Shown here in pieces: positions 1-7,947 of a stretch of DNA of 64,000 nt (the first letter of the stretch is position 1; each line of letters starts with the position of its first letter). Below the pieces are notes generated by a model. The model saw only the letters and a list, made by a program, of their open reading frames with translations, made no database searches and was not told where the DNA came from. This stretch comes from Streptomyces sp. NBC_01296 (GTDB lineage Bacteria; Actinomycetota; Actinomycetes; Streptomycetales; Streptomycetaceae): assembly GCF_035984415.1 (NCBI RefSeq), contig NZ_CP130720.1, forward strand, positions 1,922,001-1,986,000, written 5' to 3'. A program made the translations under genes and the position numbers.

Positions 1-42
1 CACCCGTCGCGTTCGCAGGTCCTGCGCGACTACCTGGACTGA
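1..42 (+). CDS. C-terminal end of a gene that starts before the window
   Basis: The first 42 bases read as an open frame ending HPSRSQVLRDYLD and a TGA stop. Only 13 residues are visible, too few to name a family. It converges on the decayed gene that follows. Calling it coding rests on the clean frame and the terminal stop only. Confidence 0.45.
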   Translation, partial: HPSRSQVLRDYLD

Positions 43-57
43 GCCGGCCCGCGCCCC

Positions 58-997
58 TCAGGTCAGTCGGAAGACCGGCCCGCGGGGCGTGAACGGCAGG
101 GTGGCACCCTGCGGAACCAGATAGGCGTGCTCGCGCCGGATCCGCAGGGTGTCGCACCACCCGTCCGTGATCACCAGCACCGGCGCCTGCGGAGGGAAGT
201 CCTCCGCACGCTGGAGCAGGTCGATGCCGGGCTGGAGCACGGTCCCGCCCCGCCCGCGCACCTTCACCCGGCCCGCGATCTCGGTCGGGGGCAGATAGCC
301 CGCGTCGTACGGCGCCGCGTCACAGAACACGACGCGTGCCGCCGGTACGTCGCGGGCTTCCGCGTACGAGGCGATCGCGCCGAGCGCCTTGCCGAGCAGG
401 GCGGCGGGCATCGACCCCGAGGTGTCGAGGACCACGCCGAAGGTGCAGCGGGCGATCTCCTCGGGCGGGAAGTACCGGCCCGCCCGGGGGATGTCCGCCG
501 GTGGAGGCCTGGCGGCGTGCCGGGCGCGCGTAGGACCGTACCGGCTCGGGCCTGGGGACGTACTCGTCGAACCAGCGGGCGAGCTGCGCGTCCCAGGGCA
601 CGGGCGGGTGGGCCAGCGCCCGGATCTCCTGGACCAGCCCGGCGGGCAGCCGTCCGCGCTCCCCGTAGGTGTGCAGGTCGAAGCCCTGGACGAGGCCGCG
701 CCGGTAGAAATCGTCCAGATCGGTGTACGGGAGGCTGCCCGCATGGGGCAGCGCCTCGCCCAGGACGTCCCCGAGGCCCTTGCCGCGCAGGGTCGACAGC
801 CGGCGCAGTCGGCGCACGTCGGTGGCGATGCGGTCGTAGACCTCCTCGACGGAGAGGTCCTTCAGCTCCGGGTCGTACAGCAGCCCCTCGGGCATCTCGC
901 CGACGCCCGCCCCCATAGCCCTTCGGGCATGGGGGGACCCCCGCACGAGCCAGCCGTTGACCACGTAGTAGGCGGCCACGTTGTGCAGGTACGGGTG
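58..997 (-). pseudogene. Decayed VWA-like / DUF2201-type metallopeptidase-like protein
   Basis: Two adjacent frames together give a VWA-like protein of the DUF2201 type. The upstream part (about 505-997) reads HPYLHNVAAYYVVNGWLV, then EGLLYDPELKDLSVEEVYD. The downstream part (58 to about 500) reads AGRYFPPEEIARCTFGVVLD followed by the DTSGSM metal-binding (MIDAS-like) motif. A frameshift near 496-504 breaks the frame between ARRQAST and DIPRAGR. The N-terminal domain that precedes HPYLHN in this family is absent, because a hairpin and an unrelated gene lie there. The MoxR-type ATPase often found next to such genes is also missing. A small palindrome sits inside at 910-936. Family assignment is from recognition; the decay is seen directly. 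Confidence 0.75.
910..936. repeat. Small GC-rich palindrome inserted in the decayed gene
   Basis: The sequence forms CCCCCATAGCCC, TTC, GGGCATGGGGGG: two arms that pair around a 3-4 base loop, with one interruption. In the protein it adds about a dozen residues (RGSPHARRAMGAG) between WLV and VGEMPEGLL. Similar short palindromes are common between Streptomyces genes; here one lies inside a reading frame. Confidence 0.6.
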
Positions 998-998
998 T

Positions 999-1039
999 GG
1001 GGTACGTGGCGCGCCCAGTGTGGGCGCACCGCGTACCCC
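999..1039 (-). terminator. Hairpin downstream of the SRPBCC gene
   Basis: GGGGTACG at 999-1006 pairs with CGTACCCC at 1032-1039, and the inner arms pair with two mismatches. It lies 42 bases beyond the stop of the leftward SRPBCC gene, where a terminator is expected. There is no U-tract, as is usual in Streptomyces. Confidence 0.5.
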
Positions 1040-1080
1040 GGAGCATCCGGTTTTCCTCCGCGGGGCGGTGGCCGGGTGTT

Positions 1081-1521
1081 TCAGTGCTCCAGCAGGTGCT
1101 TCAGCTTCTCCTCGTTGCGCGGCATCGCCTTGCGGGCGTACGGCTTGACCACGAGCGGGGCGATGACCCTGCCGATGCCGTGGCCCTCGAATTCGAGGTC
1201 GAGGGTCACGCGCGAGCGCTTCCCGCCGTCGAGGGGTTCGATGGTCCCGCGCACATCGCCGCGGATGGGTCCGTCGACCCCTTGGATGTGCCAGCTGCGC
1301 GGCTTGTCGAGCTCCGTGACCTCCATGGTCATCGGGAACTGCCGCTTGCCCATGCGCCGGGTGACGGCGACCTTCGAACCGATGTGGAGGGGTGCGCCGT
1401 CGAGCAGGCGGGCGGAGACGGCGCTGTCCTGCCATTCGGGCAGGTGCGTGGGGTCCGTCACGTAGTCGAAGACGTCTTCGGGACTGCGGGAGATGTCGAT
1501 GCTTTCTCTGATCGCGGACAT
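1081..1521 (-). CDS. SRPBCC-family protein (polyketide cyclase/dehydrase fold)
   Basis: 146 residues, the usual size of a single START/Bet v 1-like domain that binds hydrophobic ligands in an internal cavity. The opening MSAIRESIDISRSPEDVFDY is typical: the first beta strand, then the segment preceding the long cavity helix. The start is set by an AAGGGG ribosome site about 7 bases upstream. No catalytic motif is evident and the ligand cannot be told. It lies between an APC permease and a decayed gene, with no clear partner. A second, unrelated-looking SRPBCC gene lies at 11601. Confidence 0.8.
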   Translation of the reverse strand: MSAIRESIDISRSPEDVFDYVTDPTHLPEWQDSAVSARLLDGAPLHIGSKVAVTRRMGKRQFPMTMEVTELDKPRSWHIQGVDGPIRGDVRGTIEPLDGGKRSRVTLDLEFEGHGIGRVIAPLVVKPYARKAMPRNEEKLKHLLEH

Positions 1522-1584
1522 GGCGACCCCTTACTGCCCCCTGCTTGTCCTCCCTTTTCCTCTCATTCCAAACTACCGCGCAGG

Positions 1585-2970
1585 TCAGGCGGTGGCCCGG
1601 TGCCCGGCCCGGTGCTTTCGCGCGGACATCGCGGCGTAGACGAGGACGCCCGCGAAGAGGAACAGGACGCCCTGGTAGACGGCCGCGTAGCCGGAGCCGG
1701 CGACCAGCCACATCGAGAAGCCGAAGGCCAGACCCGCGAGGATCCCGTCGCGGACCAGGCGGCCGCGGTGGACGCGCCCGGACTGCCCGGAGAGCAGGAA
1801 GTAGATCTGCGCGGCGGTGGAGAGCAGGTACGGGACGGTCGCGGTGAAGGTGGTGACCAGGACGAGGATCTCGAAGACCCCGTCCGAGCCGGCCGTGTAG
1901 TTGTAGACGGTCAGGCCGGAGGCGAGGACGACGGTGACGAGTACGCCGGCCACCGGGACGCCCCGCTTCTTCGTCTCGAAGACCTTCGGGAAGAGCCCGT
2001 CGCGGGCGGCGGCGTACGGGGTCTGCGCGCTGAGCAGGGTCCAGCCGTTGAGGGCGCCGAGCATCGAGATCACGGCCGCGCAGGCGACGAGGGTGCCGCC
2101 CCAGGTGCCCCCGAACATTCCATTGACGGCGTCGGTGAAGGGGGCCTCGGAGGAGACCAGCTTCTCGTGGGGGACCAGGCCGAAGACGGAGACGGTGCCC
2201 AGCAGGTAGACGACGGCCGCACCGGCGGTGCCCAGGATCGTGGCCCGGCCGACGTTGCGGGCGGGGTCGCGGACCTCGCCCGCGCTGACGGCGGCCGACT
2301 CGACGCCGAGGTAGCTGAAGAGCAGGATCGCCGCGGCGGCGGAGACCGCGCCGACGGGGCTCTGGCCGGTGGCCTGGAAGGGGCCGAGGTTCACCGGGTC
2401 GAAGAAGAACAGACCGCCCACCGCGACCAGCAGCAGCGGGGCGAACTTCAGTACGGTGGCGACCAGTTGGACCGCGCCGACGTAGCGGGTGCCGGCCAGG
2501 TTGGCGAGCGCCGGGAGCCACTGCACGGCGAGGGCGGCCAGGCACATCGCCGCCTTGTGCTCCCCGACGGCCGGGAAGAGCACGGTGAGGTAGCCGACGG
2601 CCGCCACGGCGAGGGCCGCGTTCGAGACCCAGGCGGTGATCCAGTAGCTCCAGGCCGCGAGGAAGCCGGCGAAGTCGCCGAACGCGGCGCGGGCGTAGAC
2701 GTACGGGCCGCCGGTCTGCGGGAGCCGCTGCGAGAGCCGGCCGAAGACGAGGGCGAGGGCGATCGCACCGGCGGTGAGCACGCCGAAGGCGACCAGGCTG
2801 ATCGTGCCGAAGGGCGCCACGGAGGCGGGCAGCAGGAAGATCCCGCCGCCGATGATGTTGCCCATGACCAGGCAGGTCGCGATCGGGAGGCCGAAGCGGC
2901 GCGCGTGGGGGTCGCGACCCTGCTCGGGGGGTACTGCGGCCTCGGCGGGCAGGGTTGCGGTGCTGGTCAT
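1585..2970 (-). CDS. APC-superfamily amino acid permease
   Basis: 461 residues with about 12 hydrophobic segments. The N-terminal GNIIGGGIFLLPASVAPFG motif is the conserved unwound first helix of APC transporters, which binds the substrate amino/carboxyl group. Length and layout fit amino acid/polyamine/organocation permeases that import or exchange amino acids across the plasma membrane. Substrate cannot be inferred. The start ATG has GAGG about 10 bases upstream. A perfect inverted repeat (3008-3026) lies about 40 bases before the start and may be an operator. Confidence 0.9.
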   Translation of the reverse strand: MTSTATLPAEAAVPPEQGRDPHARRFGLPIATCLVMGNIIGGGIFLLPASVAPFGTISLVAFGVLTAGAIALALVFGRLSQRLPQTGGPYVYARAAFGDFAGFLAAWSYWITAWVSNAALAVAAVGYLTVLFPAVGEHKAAMCLAALAVQWLPALANLAGTRYVGAVQLVATVLKFAPLLLVAVGGLFFFDPVNLGPFQATGQSPVGAVSAAAAILLFSYLGVESAAVSAGEVRDPARNVGRATILGTAGAAVVYLLGTVSVFGLVPHEKLVSSEAPFTDAVNGMFGGTWGGTLVACAAVISMLGALNGWTLLSAQTPYAAARDGLFPKVFETKKRGVPVAGVLVTVVLASGLTVYNYTAGSDGVFEILVLVTTFTATVPYLLSTAAQIYFLLSGQSGRVHRGRLVRDGILAGLAFGFSMWLVAGSGYAAVYQGVLFLFAGVLVYAAMSARKHRAGHRATA

Positions 2971-3007
2971 CGGTGGTGCGCCTCTGGGTGTCTCACATGC
3001 TGGTCAG

Positions 3008-3026
3008 GGTCAACACATGGTTGACC
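3008..3026. promoter_or_regulatory. Perfect 7-5-7 inverted repeat before the permease
   Basis: GGTCAAC, ACATG, GTTGACC. The symmetry and its place just upstream of the permease start suggest a repressor operator. The TTGACC arm could also double as a -35 element, but no good -10 partner was seen. Confidence 0.4.
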
Positions 3027-3046
3027 ACCGCGAAGGCGCCACAAAA

Positions 3047-5275
3047 TCAGCGTATTTCGTCCCGCGCGGGCACCCCTGCGGAAGGAAGGCTTCCGCTATT
3101 TCCGCCCCCGGGCGGGGGTTCCTCCACCGGCTGCCCTGCGGCGGGCCTCGCCGCGGGCTGCCCCACGGGGTGCTTGTCGGGATGCCTGTCGGGATGCCCC
3201 TCGGCCCGATCCGCGGACCGGCCCGCGGGGTCCGCCGCCGCCCCGCCCACCGGCGCAGCCACCGGCACCTGGGGCCCGTCCGCCTCCCGCAGCCAGCTCC
3301 GCAGTACCTCGTGGACGGCCTCCGCGCCCACCAGGTCCGGCTCCGGCTCCGACAGTTCCGTCGGCCACATCAGGAACGGGTGCCCCTGTTCCCCGCCCAG
3401 GCCGCCGTGCGAGCCGATCTGCTCCTCGAAGGCGTGCACCGACCCGGTCCGCGGGTCGTACGCCGAGTTCACCATGACGTCGGCCACGTGCGGGAAGGCG
3501 TCGGTCCGGCGGACCGCCTGCGCCGCCCCCGGTCCGAACCGGGCCAGCAGCTCCTGCGCCGCACCGGGCTCGTCGAGGCGGGCCACCGCCCCGCCCGGGC
3601 CCAGTACCTGCCCGTCCACCAGCAGGAACCCGATGCCCGGGTGGTTGACCAGGGTCGCCAGCAGGGCGGGGTGCGCCCGTTCGATCCGCTCCCGCGAGGC
3701 CCGGCCCGGTACGTCCGGGAAGGAGATCAGCCCGAGGTTGCCCGAGGCCAGAACCACCGGGTCCGGGCCCCGTTCGGGGTGGGCCTCGGCGCCCTCCTCC
3801 ACCGGCCGGTGCAGGGCCGCGAGCACCGCCGCGCGGGCCTCGGCTCCGCTGCGGGTGCGCCCGGCCCGGCGGGAGACCGGCAGCCCGCAGCCCGCGCGGA
3901 CCAGGTCCTTCAGCGTCAGCCCGTACCGGCCCAGGAAGGTCTCCCCCGGGCTCTGGCCGTGGTCCGACAGCAGCACGATCCGGTACTCCCGCGGTGCGTG
4001 CTCGGCGACCCGGGCGATCAGCGCGAGGCTCCGGTCGAGCCGGGCCAGCACCTGGTCGGTGTCCCGGCCGTGCGGCCCCGAATGGTGCGCGACCTCGTCG
4101 TAGGCGACCAGGTCCGCGTAGATCGCGGCACGCCCCGCGAGCATGTCGCCGATCACCGCCGCCACCACGACGTCCCGTTCGACCACCGTCGCGAAGGCCC
4201 GGATCAGCGGGTACAGCCCGCCCCGGGCCACCCGCGGCCGCTCCCCCCGCAGCCGGGCCCGCAGCGACTGGCCGAGCTCCCGGGCGACCTCGGCGACGAA
4301 GGAGAGCGCGGTGCGGACGGCATGGGCCGGGTCGGAGAAGTACGCGAAGTAGCCCGCGCGGGAACGGTTCGCCCGGCCCCGCCGCGCCGAGACCGACAGG
4401 ACGAGGGCCAACTGGTCGGCGCCGCCGCTGAACAGGTTGCCCCGGCTCGCCCCGTCGAGGGTCAGCAGCCCGCCGTCGCCGGTGCGGGTGATGGCCCGGC
4501 GCTGGAGTTCGGCGGCGCTGGTGGGCCGGTTGCAGACCACCACCTCGCCGGTGTCCTTCTCGTACCACCGGAAGGCGGGCACGTCGAAGTTGGAGCCGTG
4601 CAGGATGCCGAGCTGGCTGGCGCCGGTCTGGCTGGACCAGTCGGTGCGCCAGGACGTGATGCGGTGGCTGCCGTCCAGCCAGCCGGCCACCGTGGGCATC
4701 AGGGCGCTGCCGGCGGCGCGCCGCAGGGTCTCGTACCCGACCCCGTCGAGCTGCAGGAAGACCAGTCCGGGGGCGGTCTCCCCGCCGCCGGGCGCGCCCT
4801 TGTGCCGCATCCGCCGGCGGCGGCGGTCGGCGAGCCGGTAGAGCCTGCGCCGGTACGCCTCGTCGTCGCGTACGGCGAGCGCGGTGGAGGTCGCCGAGGC
4901 GACGGCGGACATCACCGCGGCCACCACCACGGCGGTCTCCGGGGCCACTTCGCCGCGGCCGGACGGGATCAGGCTGAGGGCGAGCAGCAGCAGCGAGCCG
5001 TTGAGGAAGAAGACGAGCAGGCCGAGCACCAGAGCGGGCACCAGCAGCAGTGCCCGGACCAGCACCGGCCACACCAGCGCGCTCAGCAGGCCGAAGGCCC
5101 CGGCGCCCCAGGCCGCGGTCAGCCCGATCTCGGTGATGCTGTCGCCGTCGCCGGACTGCAGCCGGAAGTCGGGGAGGATGCCGGCCAGCGCGAGCATCGT
5201 GAGGGTGGACACCGCCCAGACGATGGTCACCCGTGCCAGGGCGCTGCCCGTGGTCCGCCACCGTCCTCGCCACAC
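3047..5275 (-). CDS. Membrane-anchored type I phosphodiesterase / alkaline phosphatase-like protein
   Basis: 742 residues. The first 135 contain about four membrane segments (residues 18-35, 53-100, 113-135) resembling small holin-like membrane domains. An alkaline-phosphatase-superfamily domain follows. The first metal-site motif is FLQLDGVGYETL (Asp177), a second is YDEVAHHSG, and a third is LLSDHGQSPGE, matching nucleotide pyrophosphatase/phosphodiesterases. The tail is rich in Pro, Asp and His. It probably hydrolyses phosphodiester or phosphomonoester substrates at the membrane; the substrate is unknown. The start is a GTG with GAGG about 9 bases upstream. The domain fusion is seen in the sequence; the chemistry is from the family. 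Confidence 0.85.
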   Translation of the reverse strand: MWRGRWRTTGSALARVTIVWAVSTLTMLALAGILPDFRLQSGDGDSITEIGLTAAWGAGAFGLLSALVWPVLVRALLLVPALVLGLLVFFLNGSLLLLALSLIPSGRGEVAPETAVVVAAVMSAVASATSTALAVRDDEAYRRRLYRLADRRRRRMRHKGAPGGGETAPGLVFLQLDGVGYETLRRAAGSALMPTVAGWLDGSHRITSWRTDWSSQTGASQLGILHGSNFDVPAFRWYEKDTGEVVVCNRPTSAAELQRRAITRTGDGGLLTLDGASRGNLFSGGADQLALVLSVSARRGRANRSRAGYFAYFSDPAHAVRTALSFVAEVARELGQSLRARLRGERPRVARGGLYPLIRAFATVVERDVVVAAVIGDMLAGRAAIYADLVAYDEVAHHSGPHGRDTDQVLARLDRSLALIARVAEHAPREYRIVLLSDHGQSPGETFLGRYGLTLKDLVRAGCGLPVSRRAGRTRSGAEARAAVLAALHRPVEEGAEAHPERGPDPVVLASGNLGLISFPDVPGRASRERIERAHPALLATLVNHPGIGFLLVDGQVLGPGGAVARLDEPGAAQELLARFGPGAAQAVRRTDAFPHVADVMVNSAYDPRTGSVHAFEEQIGSHGGLGGEQGHPFLMWPTELSEPEPDLVGAEAVHEVLRSWLREADGPQVPVAAPVGGAAADPAGRSADRAEGHPDRHPDKHPVGQPAARPAAGQPVEEPPPGGGNSGSLPSAGVPARDEIR

Positions 5276-5425
5276 GCCGTACCGCCTCGTGTCTCCCCCG
5301 GACCCGCGCCCCGCGCGCGGCCGTGCCGCACCCTCCAGCGTCGCACAGGGCGGCGGCGGAGGCCGGGTGACGGGGGTGGGCGCACGGACGTGCGGAGGGC
5401 GCGGCGCGGGGCGGGAATGCGGCTG

Positions 5426-5830
5426 CTACGTGCCGTCGTAGCCGGCGGTCGGCATGGACAGCCGGCGGTGCACCTCGGCCTTCATGGCGGAGGTGTACTG
5501 CGGCTCGGCGAGCCCGGCGGTCTCCAGCCGTACGCCGCGCCGCTCGCACGCGGCGGTGAACTCCTCGACGGAGCGCAGCGCACGGGCCAGCACCCGGTGG
5601 TTGGGGGCGACGAACAGGTCGACCTGCCCGGCGTCGACGTCGCACCAGAGCCCGCAGTGGTCGGCGCGCAGCCCGTAGAAGAGCAGCTCCCTCGTCACGA
5701 CGTAGCCCTGGCCGGCGGCCCAGCGGGCGCACATGGCGTGCTGGCTCCGGGTGTCGACGACGAAGGGGTCGGTGTCCAGATCCTCGAGCGGGGCCAGGCT
5801 GGCGATCGCGGCCACGCGCAGCTCATCCAT
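5426..5830 (-). CDS. Conserved-looking hypothetical protein
   Basis: 134 residues, soluble, no signal peptide or membrane segment. The sequence is an alpha/beta mix with three Cys (two in HCGLWCDVD) and a Trp/Tyr-rich centre. I do not recognise a family. The start ATG has no Shine-Dalgarno sequence, but a TAGGGT hexamer lies 8 bases upstream (5839-5844), suggesting a leaderless or nearly leaderless message. It stands alone, about 150 bases from the phosphodiesterase gene start, and no function can be inferred. Confidence 0.7.
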   Translation of the reverse strand: MDELRVAAIASLAPLEDLDTDPFVVDTRSQHAMCARWAAGQGYVVTRELLFYGLRADHCGLWCDVDAGQVDLFVAPNHRVLARALRSVEEFTAACERRGVRLETAGLAEPQYTSAMKAEVHRRLSMPTAGYDGT

Positions 5831-5838
5831 GCCGCCCG

Positions 5839-5844
5839 ACCCTA
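5839..5844 (-). promoter_or_regulatory. -10 hexamer TAGGGT before a leaderless start
   Basis: TAGGGT on the minus strand, 8 bases before the ATG at 5830. It fits the TANNNT -10 consensus of the housekeeping sigma factor. No clear -35 was seen. Confidence 0.45.
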
Positions 5845-5913
5845 CTCCGATCCGCCGCCCGGTAGGAGGGGGTCGCGGCCTTCGGTTCCGGGCCCGGCGG
5901 CGGGGCAGGATCC

Positions 5914-6104
5914 AGGGGGTGTCTTGTCGATCGGGCCGGATCAGGGAGCGGCGTCCGGTGCGTGCGATCGCAAGGCCGAGGAGTGAGGCGACACGGTGGG
6001 GGCACCTCCCAGCGGTAGCCGGGGGATGTCGGCGAGTGACGAGAACGCGGCGAGCGTGCGTGCCGGACGCCGCGAACCCGGCCTGATCGGCAAGACACCC
6101 CCTA
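5914..6104. mobile_element. MITE-like element with long terminal inverted repeats
   Basis: The left end (from 5914) AGGGGGTGTCTTGTCGATC and the right end, read in reverse (from 6104), AGGGGGTGTCTTGCCGATC are near-identical inverted repeats. Pairing continues inward through GGCCGG and GCGTCCGG for about 50 bases. The roughly 190-bp core has no transposase. The flanks carry CCAG and CTAG, compatible with an IS5-like CTAG target that has since drifted. I recall similar elements dispersed in Streptomyces genomes, but no search was made. It occupies most of the gap between the hypothetical gene and the metallo-hydrolase gene, and may alter the latter's promoter. Confidence 0.7.
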
Positions 6105-6147
6105 GGCTCGAGAGGTCCGGGGAGACGAGGGCTAACGGGGAGGCCGG

Positions 6148-6924
6148 GTGTCGGTGGAGATCACCTGGTGGGGGCATGCCACGTGCACGGTCGAGGACTC
6201 CGGGGTGCGCCTGCTGACGGATCCGCTGTTCGCGCGGCGGCTCGCGCATCTGCGGCGGCGGCGCGGGGCGCTGCCCCCGCCCGAGGCGGCCGAGGCGGAC
6301 GCGGTGCTGGTGTCGCATCTGCATGCCGACCATCTGCACCTGCCGTCGCTGGCCCGGCTGGCGCCCGGGACCCGGCTGCTGGTGCCGCGCGGGGCGCGCC
6401 GGGCCGTGCCGGGGCTGGCGCGGGTCGCGGGGGTGCGGGGGCTGGCGGTCACGGAGATGGCTCCGGGCGACGAGGTCGGCGTACGGGCCGGGGTGAGGGT
6501 ACGGGCGGTCAGTGCGCGGCACGACGGGCGGCGGCTGCCGTTCGGTCCGCATCTCGCGCCGGCGCTCGGGTACGTGGTCCAGGGCGCGGCGCGGACGTAC
6601 TTCGCCGGGGACACCGGGCTGTTCGACGCGATGGCCGAGGAGGTCGGACCGGTGGACGTGGCGCTGCTGCCGGTCGGTGGCTGGGGCCCGTACCTGGGGC
6701 CGGGGCACCTGGACGCGGGCCGGGCGGCGCAGGCGCTGGCCGCGCTGGCGCCGGCGGCGGCGGTGCCGGTGCACTACGGGACGTACTGGCCGATCGGGCT
6801 GGACGCGGTGCGGCCGCACGAATTCCACGCGCCGGGCGAGGAGTTCGCACGGCGGGCCCGGCAGCTGGCGCCGAAGGTGACGGTACGGGTGCCCGACCAC
6901 GGCGAGCGGGTGCGGCTGCCGTGA
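6148..6924 (+). CDS. Metallo-beta-lactamase-fold hydrolase (UlaG-like)
   Basis: 258 residues. The metal-binding HxHxDH motif is HLHADH (His57, His59, Asp61, His62). A later metal ligand lies in YFAGDTG, and a C-terminal His in VPVHYGTYWP. The WWGHAT opening is typical of the UlaG/RNase Z-like branch, which hydrolyses phosphoesters, lactones or related bonds with Zn or Mn. The exact substrate is unknown. The GTG start has GGGGAGG 4-5 bases upstream. Its stop overlaps the GTG start of the DedA-like gene in a GTGA, so the two are translationally coupled. Confidence 0.88.
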   Translation: MSVEITWWGHATCTVEDSGVRLLTDPLFARRLAHLRRRRGALPPPEAAEADAVLVSHLHADHLHLPSLARLAPGTRLLVPRGARRAVPGLARVAGVRGLAVTEMAPGDEVGVRAGVRVRAVSARHDGRRLPFGPHLAPALGYVVQGAARTYFAGDTGLFDAMAEEVGPVDVALLPVGGWGPYLGPGHLDAGRAAQALAALAPAAAVPVHYGTYWPIGLDAVRPHEFHAPGEEFARRARQLAPKVTVRVPDHGERVRLP

Positions 6925-7574
6925 CGTGGCGCGAGCTGGCGGCAGCGGCGGCGGGAGTGGGGGCGGGGGCGGGCGTCGGCCAGGCGCCGCCGGAGACGAC
7001 CCAGCAGGCGGTGGGCTACCCGGCGCTGTTCCTGCTGGTGGCACTGGGGGCGCTGGTGCCGGTGATCCCGACGGGGGCGCTGGTGAGCACCGCGGCGGTG
7101 GTGGCGTTCCATCACCAGACGCTGCCTTTCGGGCTGTTGCTGGTGTTCGCGGTGGGGGCGGTCGCCGCGTTCGTCGGGGACGTGGCGCTGTACTGGCTGG
7201 GGCAGCGCGGGGTGGCGTCCCGCAACGGCTCGCGCCGGCTGGAGGCACTGCGCGGGCGGGCGACGCCCGAACGGCTCGCGCAGGCGCAGCGCAAGCTGGA
7301 CGAACACGGGGTCCTGGTCCTGGTGGTCTCCCGGCTGGTGCCGGCGGGCCGCATCCCGGTGATGCTGGCCTGCCTGCTGGCCCGCCTCCCGCTGCGCCGG
7401 TTCGCCCGCGGCGACGCCCCGGCCTGCCTGGCCTGGGCGGCGACGTACTGCCTGATCGGCATCCTGGGCGGCTCCCTGTTCTCGGAGCCCTGGAAGGGCG
7501 TGGCCCTGGCGGTGGCCCTCACCCTCCTGATCAGCGCAGCCCCCACCCTCTGGCGCCACTCACGCAACCTCTGA
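6921..7574 (+). CDS. DedA/VTT-domain membrane protein
   Basis: 217 residues with four to five membrane segments. The segment from VPVIPTGALVSTAAV through FVGDVALYWLGQRG, and the later RLVPAGRIPVMLA, match the VTT (SNARE-associated/DedA) domain. There two re-entrant helices face each other and a conserved Arg precedes PAGR. DedA proteins act in the membrane in undecaprenyl-phosphate or phospholipid flipping and proton-coupled homeostasis. The GTG start is inside the stop of the preceding hydrolase gene (GTGA), so it is the second gene of a coupled pair. Confidence 0.85.
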   Translation: MTWRELAAAAAGVGAGAGVGQAPPETTQQAVGYPALFLLVALGALVPVIPTGALVSTAAVVAFHHQTLPFGLLLVFAVGAVAAFVGDVALYWLGQRGVASRNGSRRLEALRGRATPERLAQAQRKLDEHGVLVLVVSRLVPAGRIPVMLACLLARLPLRRFARGDAPACLAWAATYCLIGILGGSLFSEPWKGVALAVALTLLISAAPTLWRHSRNL

Positions 7575-7583
7575 CCCCCGGGG

Positions 7584-7945
7584 CCCCCAGCCAAGCCGAC
7601 ACTTCTCGGCCCCGCCGACACGGCTCGGGCGCCGCCCCTACGGCTGCGGCCCGAACGCCCCCATCCGCGGGCGTCCGCTTCGCCGCCACCGGCGTTTCCG
7701 GCCCGCCGGCACGGCTCCGGCGCCGCCCGATTCAGCCCCGCGGGCGTCCCCCTACCCCGCCCGCACAGTGCGGCCCCATCACCCCCAGCCCGCCGGCACG
7801 GCTTCGGCCCCGGCGAAGCCCCCTCAGCCAGGCCGACACCTTCTCGGCCCCGCCGACCTTCCCGCTGCCCCGCCCCTACGGTTGCGCCCCTACCCGCCCC
7901 CAGCCGCGGGCGTCCGCTTCGCCGCCCCCGGCGTTTCCGGCCCGC
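7584..7945. repeat. Duplicated C-rich non-coding unit (two copies, 237-bp offset)
   Basis: Copy 1 spans about 7584-7705 and copy 2 about 7820-7945. Both run in order: GCCGACAC(C)TTCTCGGCCCC, GCCCCTACGG, CCGCGGGCGTCCGCTTCGCC and GGCGTTTCCGGCCCG. The 115 bases between them also carry a shorter GCCGGCACGGCT piece twice. No gene is supported here: the frames are open only because the region lacks A and T. It fills the 433 bases between the DedA gene and the broken metallo-hydrolase, and its left-facing edge coincides with the point where that gene loses homology. Confidence 0.6.
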
Positions 7946-7947
7946 GT

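Noticed and set aside
5914..6104. Riboswitch or tRNA-like structure
   Set aside because: The near-perfect end-to-end symmetry with CTAG-like flanks fits a transposable element better. No aptamer or cloverleaf features were seen; no tRNA or rRNA gene was found anywhere in the window.
7575..7947. Proline-rich protein genes
   Set aside because: Open frames exist on both strands only because the DNA is almost free of stops. There is no start with a ribosome site, and the segment is made of repeats.
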